Of a stretch of 64,000 nt of DNA, positions 21,666 through 32,944 are shown piece by piece. How positions within the stretch are numbered: position 1 is the first letter of the stretch; every line of letters starts with the position of its first letter. A model generated the notes under the pieces. It searched no databases and was not told the DNA's origin. It saw only the letters and a list, made by a program, of their open reading frames with translations. Source of the stretch: Asterella californica (taxonomy: Eukaryota > Streptophyta > Marchantiopsida > Marchantiales > Aytoniaceae); the NCBI GenBank assembly GCA_036924285.1, contig JAYKYS010000007.1, positions 5,642,001 to 5,706,000 on the forward strand, written 5' to 3'. Position numbers and translations under genes: made by a program.

Positions 21666-22556
21666 TATGAAAAAAAAATATTTTTAGTCCTATGAGCGTG
21701 TTTGAAACGATAATGCATAACATCCAATTTTGATTTTCAGATAAGAACAAATCCATAACACGAAAACAGAAAAAAAAGGGTCTAAAAATGTACCGTCTGT
21801 TCATAAAACAAGAAACTCCGAAATTAAGAGATTGTTGAGAATACTAACTAGCTTAGAATATCTCTAGGTGTGATAAAGGGGAAATTCTTACCGGCTTTGA
21901 GAGAACAGAGAAGTGAGAAATATATAAATATAACAAACTTGATCCATTTTTACCAAAACTTCTAGTATCAACCCACATAAGCTATCTGACATATCATATC
22001 AAGTTAAACAATGTCATACTGGAAAGGACGTTTATCACATAAAGCGAAGCAGACACATGAGAATCTTACACTGGGATAAAAGAACCTTTCAAGTCAGATA
22101 TTTAGATGATGTAAGTTTAGATTTCTGGAATCTGGACTGGTTCTCTGTCTCCTTTATAAATAGGCCTGAGGGATCTTGACTCTTGACTCTCGGAGACAAT
22201 GGGCGCGAATCAGCTTCCTTTTCGTATTTCGTAATTATAGCTTTGACTTCTGTAGAGAAGATACATAGACAATAGATAGATCTCACTCGTCCTTGTGGCT
22301 ACGAGAAGAGAACTTCCCTTTGAAGATGACGGAATTCAACGGGGCGCAGCGGTACAGTAATACGTGCGTCCGGTACGGCGCTGGATAGGAGCTTCGCACA
22401 CAGCGGACAAGTGTACAGAAAGTACAGGGCTTAGAAGACTCCTTCGCAGCGCATTCCCTTCTTCGACAATCGAGAAGAGGAAAGAAAGAAAGAACGAAAA
22501 TTCGAAGTCAAAGAGAGAAGAGAGCGCAGGAAAGTAAACTACTGATCAAGGCGAAG
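21666..22556. other. Intergenic stretch upstream of the ARM gene
   Basis: No supported gene. The final 200 bases become purine-rich (AAAGAAAGAAAGAACG and AAGAGAGAAGAGAGCG), as often seen in plant promoters. Confidence 0.4.
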
Positions 22557-22565
22557 TATATATAT
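22557..22565 (+). promoter_or_regulatory. Probable TATA box of the ARM-repeat gene
   Basis: TATATATAT is preceded by a GA-rich stretch and followed about 25-35 bases later by CT-rich DNA (CTCCTCCTCCTCCTCAT near 22585). Transcription would start near 22590, giving a leader of about 920 nt unless an intron removes part of it. Several ATGs precede the main start, so upstream ORFs or a leader intron are likely. Confidence 0.55.
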
Positions 22566-23511
22566 CAACGTACGCCGGAGGGCCTCCTCCTCCTCCTCCT
22601 CATGAAGCATCTCGGGCAAGAGGTTTTGTTCGACGAGGGAGTCTACTCGAGAAAACGAGGAGAGAGAGAGAGAAGAGGACGAGTGGAGCATGGCATGATC
22701 TTCTTTTGCGCTGAGGAGGAAGAAAATATTCTTTCAGTGGCCACGATCGCGGTGCGTGAGCAGTAAGAGCGGGTTGTGATGTGGAGCGGATCCGAGCGCA
22801 CTGTGGAAGGGAGCTCGGAGGAAATCGCTGCGATGCGCGACGTTTGCAGGCTATGCATCGCTTGAAACCTTTAATCTCGTCCCAATAGATATGGAAATGG
22901 GCTTTGTAGTATTGAGTAAATTCTCTATCCTTTCTGTCTTCCGCTGGTTCGACTCATGATCAGCAGAAGATAAGATCTGTCTGGTTTGCTTGGGACACGT
23001 TGCATATCTCGGCGGACAAAATCAAACGCGGTTTTGCTCGAGATTCTGCTCGTCTTCCTCTTCCGGACTTGAGCCACGGATCTCGCGCTGAGAAAGTGGA
23101 CGGCGTTGTATCACCGACGGGGACACGTGATCTACAAGCTTGAAGCATATAATGCTTGAAAATTACGATTGCTCAAGAATATCGATGAGTAGGTTGGAGG
23201 AGCGTGTTTTCGAAGCAAGGAGTCGATCCAGGCAGAGCTCGTAGATTATTTCTGGCTTGAGAGTAATTGACGATTCTTTCTTGCTGAAAGTTTTGAACTC
23301 ACGATCTGCTGGATCTTCCCACTCGCGTAAGACGCAAGTGAATTGCTAGCAGTGATGAGCAAATTCCAGTGCCGTAGAACAGGAGGAAAAACGTTCACGG
23401 CAAGAGTTCGATGATATTTCTGTGGGCCAGATCAAGCACTTCGAAGTGAGGAGGAGGAGATCTGACAGAGTTGAAATCTGAAACCTGACTTGGAGGAGGA
23501 TTGGTGAAGAT

Positions 23512-25470
23512 ATGGAGGATGAACGGAATCCTCGGGTGGTACTGTTGAACGATTGGCAAGGAACGGTGGTAGGCCTTGCGTACGATCCAGATTCTTTGGA
23601 AAAAGATTTAAGTCGGACATCGCTGCTCTCATGGGAGCAGGGTGAAAGCAGCAGTAGTGACAGCAGCGGAGAGGAGATAGGAGTCACTACAAGAGACATA
23701 CCTAGAGATCAAGTGCTGCAATGGAGCGTGCCTACTACCGGGACCGAGAGCGCGGCGCCTAGAGTTGCATCTCACGTCTTGGACAGGCTCAAGGGCGTGG
23801 CTCGCAAATGCCTGTTCAGGAGAACTGTCGAAGAACTCGTGGAGAAGTTGTTCGTACAAGATTTGCATACCAAGGAGCGTGCAGCAAGCGAGCTGGCGGA
23901 CCTGTCTCACTCCTCTCGTGAGCATAAGCTCAAAATTGCTGAAACTCCACGGGCTTTGGAGGGTTTTGTGAATTTATTGCAGCTGAATTCTGCTGGGATA
24001 ACACCGCATGAAGTCCAGTGTGCCAAGGCGCAGATGGAAGCAACGAGGGCACTGGTGAGCCTGGCTTCTGAGCAAGAAAACAGGTGGATTATTTCTGAGT
24101 ATCCGTATGCGTTGACAGGCCTCGTTAAAGTGCTGTCGATAAGTTGTGAACCCGAGGCCAGAAAGTGGGCAGCACAGGTTTTGGGGAATTTATGTGTGCA
24201 TTCGCAGGAGGTCAGATTGAAAGTAGGACACTTTCCTCATGCCCTAGCAGCGCTGGTGAGAGCAATCCAGAAAGATGGAGCGGAAGCGGTGAGAGAGCAA
24301 AGCGCTAGAACTCTAGGAACCCTTATGAGAGGACATGTAGAACATAAGAGGAAGATTGCTACCATTCCTCACGCCATAGAATCGCTAGTGAAAATGTTGG
24401 CACCTCATGAGAGCACTGCGGGCCGGAAAATGGGAGCGCTATGCTTGGCGCATCTCGATCATTCAGAAGAGATTTTGCTCGAGATAGCTAGCACTCCCGG
24501 TATTCTCACAGCTTTAGTCGGCTTGTTATCCGCCGATGAAAGGCCACATCACAAACTAGAATACACGGCAACGGGATGCACATCTCGACGTCACCACCAC
24601 CAGCATCATCGTCTTAGGCGTGGTGGTAGTCACAAGGACAGAGCAGTCGACGAAGAGGCTCCTCTGGACAAACTTGCAACATTGGTGGGAGTCTTGTTGA
24701 ATCAAGAGAATATGACCTCACAGAAGCGTACAGCGATGGCCTTGGCCAAAATCTACTCCCAGGAGAGAACAGCTGTGAGAGCATCTGCCGTTTCGTTGGG
24801 TTGTTCACGGCGCAGTGAGCACGCTTTTGAGCAGATGGTCTTGGAGGAGAGAGATAGCGTGGACATCGACATCGAAGCACGTGCTGCCCATGCTCTGAAT
24901 TTTCTCGCAGCTGCGCGGGAGAAGAAACTCTTGATGTCAGATTATCCAAATGCCATGTTAGGCTCCGTGGGGCCGCTGCTGAAGGAAGGAAGCCGTAGCA
25001 GCTCGCTAGGCGCAATCGGAGCGATGGTCCTAGCGAGTCTTGCAAGGGCTCATGGAAACCGAAGAAGGATTGCAGAATGTTACGGTGTGTTGGCAGGTCT
25101 AACAAGACTTCTCCGGAGAAGTGAATGTCCCATGGCGCAGGCGGCTGCAGCGTGTGCACTGGCGAACATCGCTCATGGAGATCGACAAATTCAGTACAGT
25201 ATCACCAGGGTACCAAATTCGAACGTGGCATCTTCTTTGGTCAAGTTGCTACTGAAGCGCGAAAATCATTACGTTCACGCACAAGCTGCGAGGTCCCTCG
25301 CCTGTCTTGCGTCTGTACGAGACCGAGATAATAATCTGGTAATCGTCGAAGAATACCCAACTATTCTGTCTGATTTAGCCCGCTCTTTGTTTCAGTCCGA
25401 TGTCCCTAGCGTTCAGGAGGAGGCAGCTTGGGCTTTGGTCAGTCTTGGCAACCGTCATCTGGGACATTAG
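23512..25470 (+). CDS. Armadillo (ARM) repeat protein, intronless
   Basis: A 652-codon reading from ATG (MEDERNPRVVLLNDWQGTVV) to TAG. Residues ~1-100 are not ARM-like and include an acidic Ser tract (SSSSDSSGEE, around residues 44-53). From about residue 105 onward come roughly ten 40-45-residue helical repeats with ARM signatures, such as QSARTLGTLMRG, AAQVLGNLCVHSQEVRLKV and AAACALANIAHG. A basic His-rich insert (HHHQHH, about residues 361-366) and a following basic stretch interrupt the superhelix. ARM superhelices bind peptides or partner proteins; plant members act in ubiquitination, transport or signalling. No U-box or kinase domain is present, so the partner cannot be inferred. No neighbour is related. 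The start is supported by the long open frame and the first conserved block; upstream frames are closed. The lack of introns over 2 kb is notable. Confidence 0.92.
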   Translation: MEDERNPRVVLLNDWQGTVVGLAYDPDSLEKDLSRTSLLSWEQGESSSSDSSGEEIGVTTRDIPRDQVLQWSVPTTGTESAAPRVASHVLDRLKGVARKCLFRRTVEELVEKLFVQDLHTKERAASELADLSHSSREHKLKIAETPRALEGFVNLLQLNSAGITPHEVQCAKAQMEATRALVSLASEQENRWIISEYPYALTGLVKVLSISCEPEARKWAAQVLGNLCVHSQEVRLKVGHFPHALAALVRAIQKDGAEAVREQSARTLGTLMRGHVEHKRKIATIPHAIESLVKMLAPHESTAGRKMGALCLAHLDHSEEILLEIASTPGILTALVGLLSADERPHHKLEYTATGCTSRRHHHQHHRLRRGGSHKDRAVDEEAPLDKLATLVGVLLNQENMTSQKRTAMALAKIYSQERTAVRASAVSLGCSRRSEHAFEQMVLEERDSVDIDIEARAAHALNFLAAAREKKLLMSDYPNAMLGSVGPLLKEGSRSSSLGAIGAMVLASLARAHGNRRRIAECYGVLAGLTRLLRRSECPMAQAAAACALANIAHGDRQIQYSITRVPNSNVASSLVKLLLKRENHYVHAQAARSLACLASVRDRDNNLVIVEEYPTILSDLARSLFQSDVPSVQEEAAWALVSLGNRHLGH

Positions 25471-26940
25471 AATGTTCATCGCCGATGATATGATTTTGGT
25501 CACCGGCAAATGTTCATAGACGATAACTGACGAGATTAGGATCTCCGATCTTGTCTTCCGATGCTTTGATGATCCGAAATGAGCGTTGATGGAGATGTAA
25601 CATTTCAGTTTTGATCGAGTTTCTTCTTAGGTGTAGATTCAACAGTAGCCACTCCTCATCCCTCATCGGGTCGATCAAAAGCAAGGACTATTGAAAGTCA
25701 GGTTTTCACTTGTGACAGTGTAGTTACCAAAATATAATTTAGATAGTAAGTTATAGTTTCGGGTTGGTGATTCCAGGTTAAGAAACTGAATCATCTCCTT
25801 TGTTCTAATTGCTTACAGTTTACTCACTTAGCAGCTTTGTTCCGCGCATTCATCACCCGGACAAAGACACATGTACTTTACCGTAATTACGTTTTCACTT
25901 GATCAGCTTGAAGCAGTTTCCAGTCCATTCACTTCTTACATTGTTCAGCGGATTCACGATTGTAAAACTATCGGTTCCTTTGTCGGTTTAGCAGTTTTGA
26001 ATCCAAGCTGAATCTGTGCAGGCTTTAGTCTTACACTTTGGAACTACAATGCCCTTCTCCATGTCATTACTCTAGTGCGCCTGGTCGCCTTCTTACGATG
26101 CATTTCTTACCTCGCCCGTCCTTTTATATGTTGCAGTCTCTACGAAACTGAATTTAAGTATGCAAGTTTAGCCAACAAGAACTGAGTTGAGGTAGCCTTG
26201 TCGAAACAACCTGGAGAGTCGTGCAGACGAACTAGGCCATCACTGTTCCTGACCTACTCATCCGAACCTTCCCAAGAATCTGGGATAGCTTGTTGTTACG
26301 GTTAAGGGGATGACGGTATCTGCCTCGAAAATGGCCCCGAGCTCAGTAAGATCAGGGCAAGCATGACCCTCGGCTTGTCTTCTTCCATGGCGCCGGATCC
26401 GCCTTTTAGCTACCAGTTTCGCCACAATTAATTCCACCTCCCGTTTGTGGACAGTATCTGCAATTCTGCATACCTTTTCGTACGTTGACTCACCTTGTTG
26501 GTTTTTGTTGTTGGAAGTCCTTTGTCTGTAACGGCCAGGTCGACTTCAAAGATTGTACCCTTCAGTCAATTCAACATCTAGCATGATTCGCATGATTCAT
26601 ACTACTCATTTCCCTACCGTAGTCAAGCGCGTAATTCTGGCTAGAACAGGATCCTCGATTGCTGCGTCAGCAGCTTCGTTCTGTACTGTTCAAACATGCG
26701 TGTAAAAAGTCAAAAGTTCTGTTCTAGTGTCGTTTGTGGCTGCTGTTCCTGAGTGGTTCCTGTACACGTTTGGAGGAATATCCTTTGATTCGCTTGGATG
26801 CCATACGTACGCGTAGGCTACTGGAAGTAGCGACACGCTCGATGCAGGAGACATCAGAATGACGAGCAAGAGTTAGTTCCACTTCACTGTGGATGATACA
26901 AATTTGACTGTTGAAAGGATTCTGTAAGGTATGAGGGTTC
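25471..26940. other. 3' region of the ARM gene and intergenic DNA
   Basis: No supported gene. The first few hundred bases presumably hold the 3' UTR. No clear canonical AATAAA was found close to the stop. Confidence 0.4.
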
Positions 26941-26983
26941 TCTCAATGAGATTCCAAACGGTTTGTTTGGAGTCTCATTGAGA
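26941..26983. repeat. 19-bp hairpin at the truncated LTR end
   Basis: Left arm 26941-26959 and right arm 26965-26983 are reverse complements with one mismatch and a 5-nt loop (GGTTT). The right arm is LTR sequence; the left arm is its inverted copy and replaces the flank. Confidence 0.85.
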
Positions 26984-27760
26984 TCAAGGTAGCCAGATCT
27001 ATATATCAAGAAAGACGGATCACAGATCAAGCTATTCGTTTGGTTTGTTTGGAGTCTCATTGAGATCAAGGTAGCCAGATCTATATATCAAGAAAGATGG
27101 ATCACAGATCAAGCTATTCGTTTGGACAGTGTGCGTGGTTTAGATCGCATGGAGGAGGTTTTAAGATTTCAGTCACATGGGACTGAAAATTATTCATATC
27201 TTAGGTGTTGGGTGTCGGATCTGAAGGTTCTTGGAGCCAACAGAGTGAAGAAGGAAGACCCTATCGACACCTGAAGATTGTTTGATGAAAGAAGAGAGTT
27301 CTGTCATATGTCTTCTTTGATTCTTTCGCTACAGTCTTTATCTTTTTGGATTTGTTAGAGTTCTAGTTGATTATGTACAACTTGTGGTAGCTAGTTTTAG
27401 CTAAAGGCTTGTACATGGATGTTGTTTGGATCTGAGCTTGAATCGTACGATACTGGTGCAAAGCTTTTTGTTAGCAAATGAGTTTTTCCTTGTTTTGAGC
27501 TACGCTTCGGTAGTTTTGGGTCTAGGTTGAGATTAAGAGATTTGTTTTAGGAGGATGGGTGCAAATTACATAACACCAAGTCTGTTTCTCAGTTTGGTGT
27601 TTTTAGAGAAAAAGAAACGGGAGTGTATAACGTAAGAGTTGGTATATCTTGTGAAGCTTATTCTCGTGGTTGTTTCTCTCTTTCTAGCCTCTGTTCAACA
27701 TACGATATCTCCACAGCCAAGAACCTCGTATTTTCCTAGACAATTTTCACAGTAACGCTT
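26941..27760 (+). repeat. LTR fragment in plus orientation with an internal duplication
   Basis: Reads as the reverse complement of the 6750-7450 part of the 5' LTR at 6725-8746. It includes the GTTTGGAGTCTC(A/G)TTG block, TTTAGCTAAAGGCTTGTACATGGATG, GAGCTACGCTTCGGTAG and the near-terminal CCACAGCCAAGAACCTCG. A block of about 85-90 bp (GTTTGGAGTCTCATTGAGATC...AAGCTATTCGTTTGG) is duplicated in tandem at 26965-27125. The left, truncated end begins with a 19-bp hairpin. Confidence 0.8.
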
Positions 27761-27775
27761 GCTTAGATGTCGGTT

Positions 27776-28676
27776 TCATCTCAAAGGTCAATCCTTCCCT
27801 TTCAAATCTTGTAAGCTTGATCTGTAGATCACGCATGACACGCATGATATCATCCAGTCTCAGATCGTCTTTCTTTAGAGCTACAACCGGCAGTTGAACG
27901 ATGAGAGCAGCAAGAACCGTCAAACGAGCAATTGGAACTGATACAATAGTAAGAACAGTGACGATTGAAACTGATATCGACTTATATCTCCTGATTACTA
28001 TTGGAACTCTATATCTTCTTTGTTCTCTCTTCGTAAGTAATCCTATTACCTCCTCGACATCTTTCTAGCTAGTTGTCAATCCTTCGTCCACATCCTCGTC
28101 TTTCAGAAGTACCTCGAGCTTCTCTTGCATTTTCTTATTTATTGTTCGAAGAAACAAATCGTCTTGTTGGACTGCAATTCAACTTCTCCATTCGTGTTAG
28201 CCTAGAAAATTGTTTCTCGAACTCTCTCAATAATTCAGTAGTCTGCAAGCTCTTGTTTGGCTGCTCGATCCACTCCAAAAATGAATTTTTAGTGATCCTA
28301 TCAGAGCTTCCAAGAAATACTAATCTCTCAATGTTTCACAAAATGCTTTATCACTGTCCTCTTGTACTCTCTCTGACAACGTTGCAAGTTAGAATGTCTC
28401 GATCATCTCGACTTCAGATATCTTGTTATGCTCCATCTCACGTACATAACATCTTAGATACTTCGAGATGTCACGCCCATCAAATTAATCGACATGTTTG
28501 CTGATCATTTGAAGTGCTTTCATCGCCAAGACCTCTTTTCATTCAGTCATCTGTTGATGTGGCACAAACAGCGTGAATGCCTAGAACATTTGTGTCTGTG
28601 GCAAGATCCAACTGCATCTCATGTAACCCACTCGGGGTACTAGCTCAGTTAGATCCATCGCCGCTCATAACTATGA
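27776..28676 (-). pseudogene. gag relic in minus orientation
   Basis: Read on the minus strand with many stops, it still shows the gag core GRDISKYLRCYVREMEHNK, an EVEMIETF segment after it, and HQQMTE / KEVLAMKALQMISKH before it. This matches the gag relics at 4886-6551 and 53249-56445. A primer-binding-site-like sequence at 28722-28741 and an LTR 3'-end remnant at 28746 follow in the correct order. The LTR fragment next to its downstream side is inverted relative to it. Confidence 0.7.
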
Positions 28677-28721
28677 TTCACTCAATTCCTGAATCACTCA
28701 TTATGTTTTCTCCACCCTAGA

Positions 28722-28835
28722 CTTTCACGTCGAGTTCATCACATGTTGGACTTTTTTGTGCGTGAAGTGTATCCAAGATGACACATAACCCCCTGGCTGT
28801 GGAAGAACGTAGAGTTGGACAGGAATGATGCTCAA
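28722..28835 (-). repeat. Primer-site and LTR 3'-end remnant
   Basis: In minus sense, GATGAACTCGACGTGAAAG (one change from the family primer-site sequence) lies just downstream of an eroded LTR end (TGTGCGTGAAGTGTATCC and CCCCTGGCTGTGGAAG in plus). It marks the 5' side of the gag relic at 27776-28676. The rest of that LTR is unrecognisable. Confidence 0.6.
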
Positions 28836-29014
28836 CATGAAAAACTGTGAAAAATCCAATCGTGTACAGACAAGCGGAAGAGTTCATAGTGCTTCGTCCC
28901 AAGAATCCAAAACCTTTTCTATTTTTCCTGAGTTACATACACTTAACGTTACAATTGAGCTTCCCCACGCTCAATACTTGTACTCCCTCTTGCTTCTACA
29001 CCCACTGGGTCTTT

Positions 29015-29123
<109 letters not shown>

Positions 29124-29692
29124 GAAATCCATATCCTCCCTCAATCATGCTAGATTCCTTCTTCGGTCCTTAGACTATCTGAAAACATATCTCTCCAGTT
29201 GTAATCCTTATCCTCCGAATATACACATGTCTCTATGACTCATATCTTAGGTCAAAATAAACTCGCCGCAACTTGTCAAATAAGCATATCTTCATAGGCC
29301 ATGCATATTCTACGTGTAAACCTTAACTATCAACTTCTTGCATGTCAAAACTTTAGTCAAAACTATTCGCATGCGAAAGTTATGAAGAGGTTACTCAGCA
29401 TCTGTGATGTCGTCTTACTATTAGAAGATCTTGGAGCCACAGCTGTTCGATTCCTACACTAGACGAAGGAGTCTCACATAAATGATATGTTTAAGAAGAA
29501 TATCGTTTCTCTCCTCTAAGCACAAGTGTCCAACATAATCTCCCACTATGAAGATCAACTTACTGAGTGGATCTTTGTGTGTGAGCAACCTTGAGATCCG
29601 AACTCAGAAGCACAGACTTTAAAAGAGATTTGAATCCATGATCTCTTATTGTCATGAAGCATGTGCTACCATCACATCGAACTCCACATATG

Positions 29693-29739
29693 TTCAAGAA
29701 AGAAGTGTTCATGTTCCGTTCACACACTTCTTTCTTGAA
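29693..29739. repeat. Perfect 16-bp hairpin, 15-nt loop
   Basis: TTCAAGAAAGAAGTGT (29693-29708) pairs exactly with 29724-29739. No oligo-T tail or gene context suggests a terminator. Confidence 0.85.
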
Positions 29740-29917
29740 TATTGAAGTCTCTACACTGTACTATAGTTTATATGTTCGTGCATTAAGATCTTCACTCCAT
29801 GCTCATAGTTGATTACTGTACAATTCTTTGAAACTTGATATCTATCTATTTCTAAACTTGTACAACTTCGGCACTGCAATCTCGTTTCGTCAAGTTCAAA
29901 CCTCTTTCTACTCTGCT

Positions 29918-29959
29918 CATCATGCTCTATGCGATAGTGACTTCGCGTAGAGCATGATG
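29918..29959. repeat. 17-bp hairpin, one mismatch
   Basis: CATCATGCTCTATGCGA (29918-29934) pairs with TCGCGTAGAGCATGATG (29943-29959), loop 8. It lies about 180 bp from the previous hairpin. Confidence 0.85.
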
Positions 29960-32318
29960 GAGGTCCAGTTTTTTCCTCTTTTAAGCTAGGGCTCAGCTTA
30001 ACCAAAGGTCTAGCTTAACCTAAGTAGTAGCTAACATAAGGTCCAGCTTAACCAAAGGTGCAACTAACTTGAGACATGGGTTAACCTAAGGTACGGCTTG
30101 ACCTGAAAATCCATAACTACTAAATTCTCAACTTTCTCCTCACTTTCATATTTCATCATAGAGATATTCCATGACACGACAACGTGAGAATACTTACGCA
30201 CAAGAAAGCACATGAATAATTGAGCAAATTAAAGAGAGAAAACTGCAACTAGCCACACTCCGTAAAAAAGTAAATAATTCATTGAGTGAGTTGCAATTTT
30301 AACTCAATAAGATGCTAGTCAGCATATTATTGACTCATTAAAGCGTATGATCTCATTTCGCAGTCTGTTTGCTTCTTGTTTATTGATCGCTTTGTTTGAC
30401 AAGAAGTAAGTATTATTGGTCGCGAACCAAAGGTTTGAAATTGTGCAACCTGATGTATGATTCTGAATTGTATGTTTGGTTTAGACTCTAGAGTAAGGAC
30501 TTGTCTTCATCTGATCCATAAGATAAGTGGATGTGGGTTTAGAAAGTTATTTTAGGAACAAAGGTTATAAGACTAACTTGTATGTACTCACCTTGTCATA
30601 TTTTATGACATAAGTTCATTATGATATCCAAGTTTATAAATCAAAAACTTTAAAATTTTCATGATGCCTTAATTATTATCAAGTTTTATGAGTTGTGTGC
30701 AGACGTGTTATGAGACAATAAAGAGATACATGTTCATCCACCTAAATGGTGGATGTTGTGGTATGATGATTACTCATGGTTGTTAGATGTACATCAAATG
30801 GATAAGAAAAATAAATGAGTACTTCAGTTGCAACCTTGGTTCTGTCTTTCTCAAAAGCTTCATTTAATGTTTAGTAATAGAACAACGTTCAAAGATTAAG
30901 TTGGATATAAATGAGAGATTCTTTGAGATGAGGTATTGTTTCCATGAGATGAGAAAATACTTATGTTGCATAGTTTTGTTTTGCAAGTACCGCAGTTGAA
31001 GAATGTTTAATTGGATGGGATGGTTGTAACGTATCTTTCTTTATTTAACCTTCATTAAAACACCTCAGTAATGATTTTATAACCATGTGATACTTGCAAA
31101 ACGAATTCAGGAGATTAGTCGTGTACGAGAAAAGATAAGAGAAAAGAGTCCGTGCCCTAAAAGGTGATATTTTGCTTTTTCTTTCATTTCACATGAAGAT
31201 GGGTCAAAAGGACCAAAGAGTGCACATGGCAATTCGCCAAGGAGTCACTGGGTAACATTTCAAGAAGACCCTTGGTTGACATTCAGGTTGAAACAACCGT
31301 TGTACATAACGTGAGACAATGAGTAATTTCGTTTTGATCATCTCTCTAGAGATAATTTACAAAATCTTACAATTTAATTAAAAGAAAATAGAGATTCCAA
31401 AGAGAATTCAAAAGTTATCATCATAGCTAGTTGAAACGTATAAGTAACGTAAATAAGCTTTGAAGCCAATGGGAATATATAAACTCGTGTTTTATCTTTT
31501 GGTCGGGATTACAACTTGGACGTGTGTGCTAATGGTTCAGATTACAACTTAGAGTTGTGTCTAGAGATGAATTTTACAGTGTTATTGAGATTTGGTTGCA
31601 CCATAGACTTAGCCATTGTTTTGATTTATTGGGTTCAAACCACCAATGAAGTTCTTAGTATTGCAAAGAGTCACAGTTTGTTCCTGTATTTCACGTCTGG
31701 TAAAGAGGGGACTCCCAAAAATATCATGGAATCCGAAATCTAAGGTTTTTCACAGTAGCATTTTCAGATCCTACAACTCATGATCAGTTGTCTTGATTTC
31801 AGTAATATTCGTACTTCCTGTGTTTGTCTCTTGAAGTACCATCAATCTAGTTCTGAGAACAGAAAAAATCATTACTTTCAAAAAGGTTCACATTCCATGA
31901 TGTGTTCCATGATTCATTATGTGCCATGATACAGAAAATTCATTTTCAAATGTACATTTTCAGGTATGTGTGCCATGTCGCTGTGTGCCATAGTCCAGAA
32001 AATTTCATTTCCAAATATGTATATTTTCAGGAGTGATTTCATATTTTCATGAACTCTCTTGAGAGACTTCGAGAAAACCAAAACATCAATTTTGCTAGCG
32101 ATATCAAATATCAGTTATTCTAGAGCGGCAACAGAAAGAATTTTCTTAATTATAACTTCCAGATATTTGGTGCACATATTCACTCATGGTTTATAGGTGT
32201 TATATTCCGGTGTACACTATTTAAGAAACGTCACCAACATCCTGAAAAATCAATCAACACTTGAGTCGTTCAGGGAAGAAAATAGTGAGGGAATTGAACT
32301 CATCCAAGTAGATTAAGA

Positions 32319-32329
32319 GGTATCAGAGC
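32319..32329 (+). promoter_or_regulatory. Possible initiator-Met primer-binding site of an LTR relic
   Basis: GGTATCAGAGC matches 11 bases of the usual plant LTR-element primer site complementary to tRNA-iMet. The preceding base is A instead of T, and no clear LTR end or coding sequence accompanies it. Confidence 0.3.
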
Positions 32330-32944
32330 TAAATCTCCGAGTGTGCAATTTCGACCGCGAGACCACTTTCGTCTCACGTGCATCTTTTATTGCAGTTCTA
32401 TCGGTTTCGGCCTGTCCTTTACTAGTGTAGGAAGTTTAAAAATTAAGCAAGTTACTACATTCTTTAGAAAATCTTTTGTTAAAAGTAAAAACAACAATAT
32501 CAATTCACAGATACTTCAGTCAGCAATTCATGGCTTCTGCATACAAAGCTGTCCCTCATTAAACTACGGATTCTTTCCTGCTGGACGTTACAGAATTTCC
32601 TGTCTTTTGACACGCCCTGTTTATTATTCACATACAGACCCATACCTATTCACTTGGGACCAATAGTAAGATGACACCTCACTCAGTTGCTGCTACACTT
32701 AGCTAAACCACAAACTAGCTATATCAAACTTAACTGCAGTAACACTGAGCAATACCAAACCATAACAAAGACCTTCACCCGGTCGACAAAATGTCAAGCT
32801 AGAATGAATCACCTGGGTCTTGAAAAAAAAGACTGAATGCTACTGATAAACGACTATTTCCGCCTCCTTACGCGGATGTCAGATCTTCCTGACACAACAG
32901 CTCACAGCACTAATGCTGAACACGGCCTGAACACGGAACCAGGT

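Noticed and set aside
24614..25159. 181-codon minus-strand reading
   Set aside because: Antisense shadow of the ARM-repeat gene.
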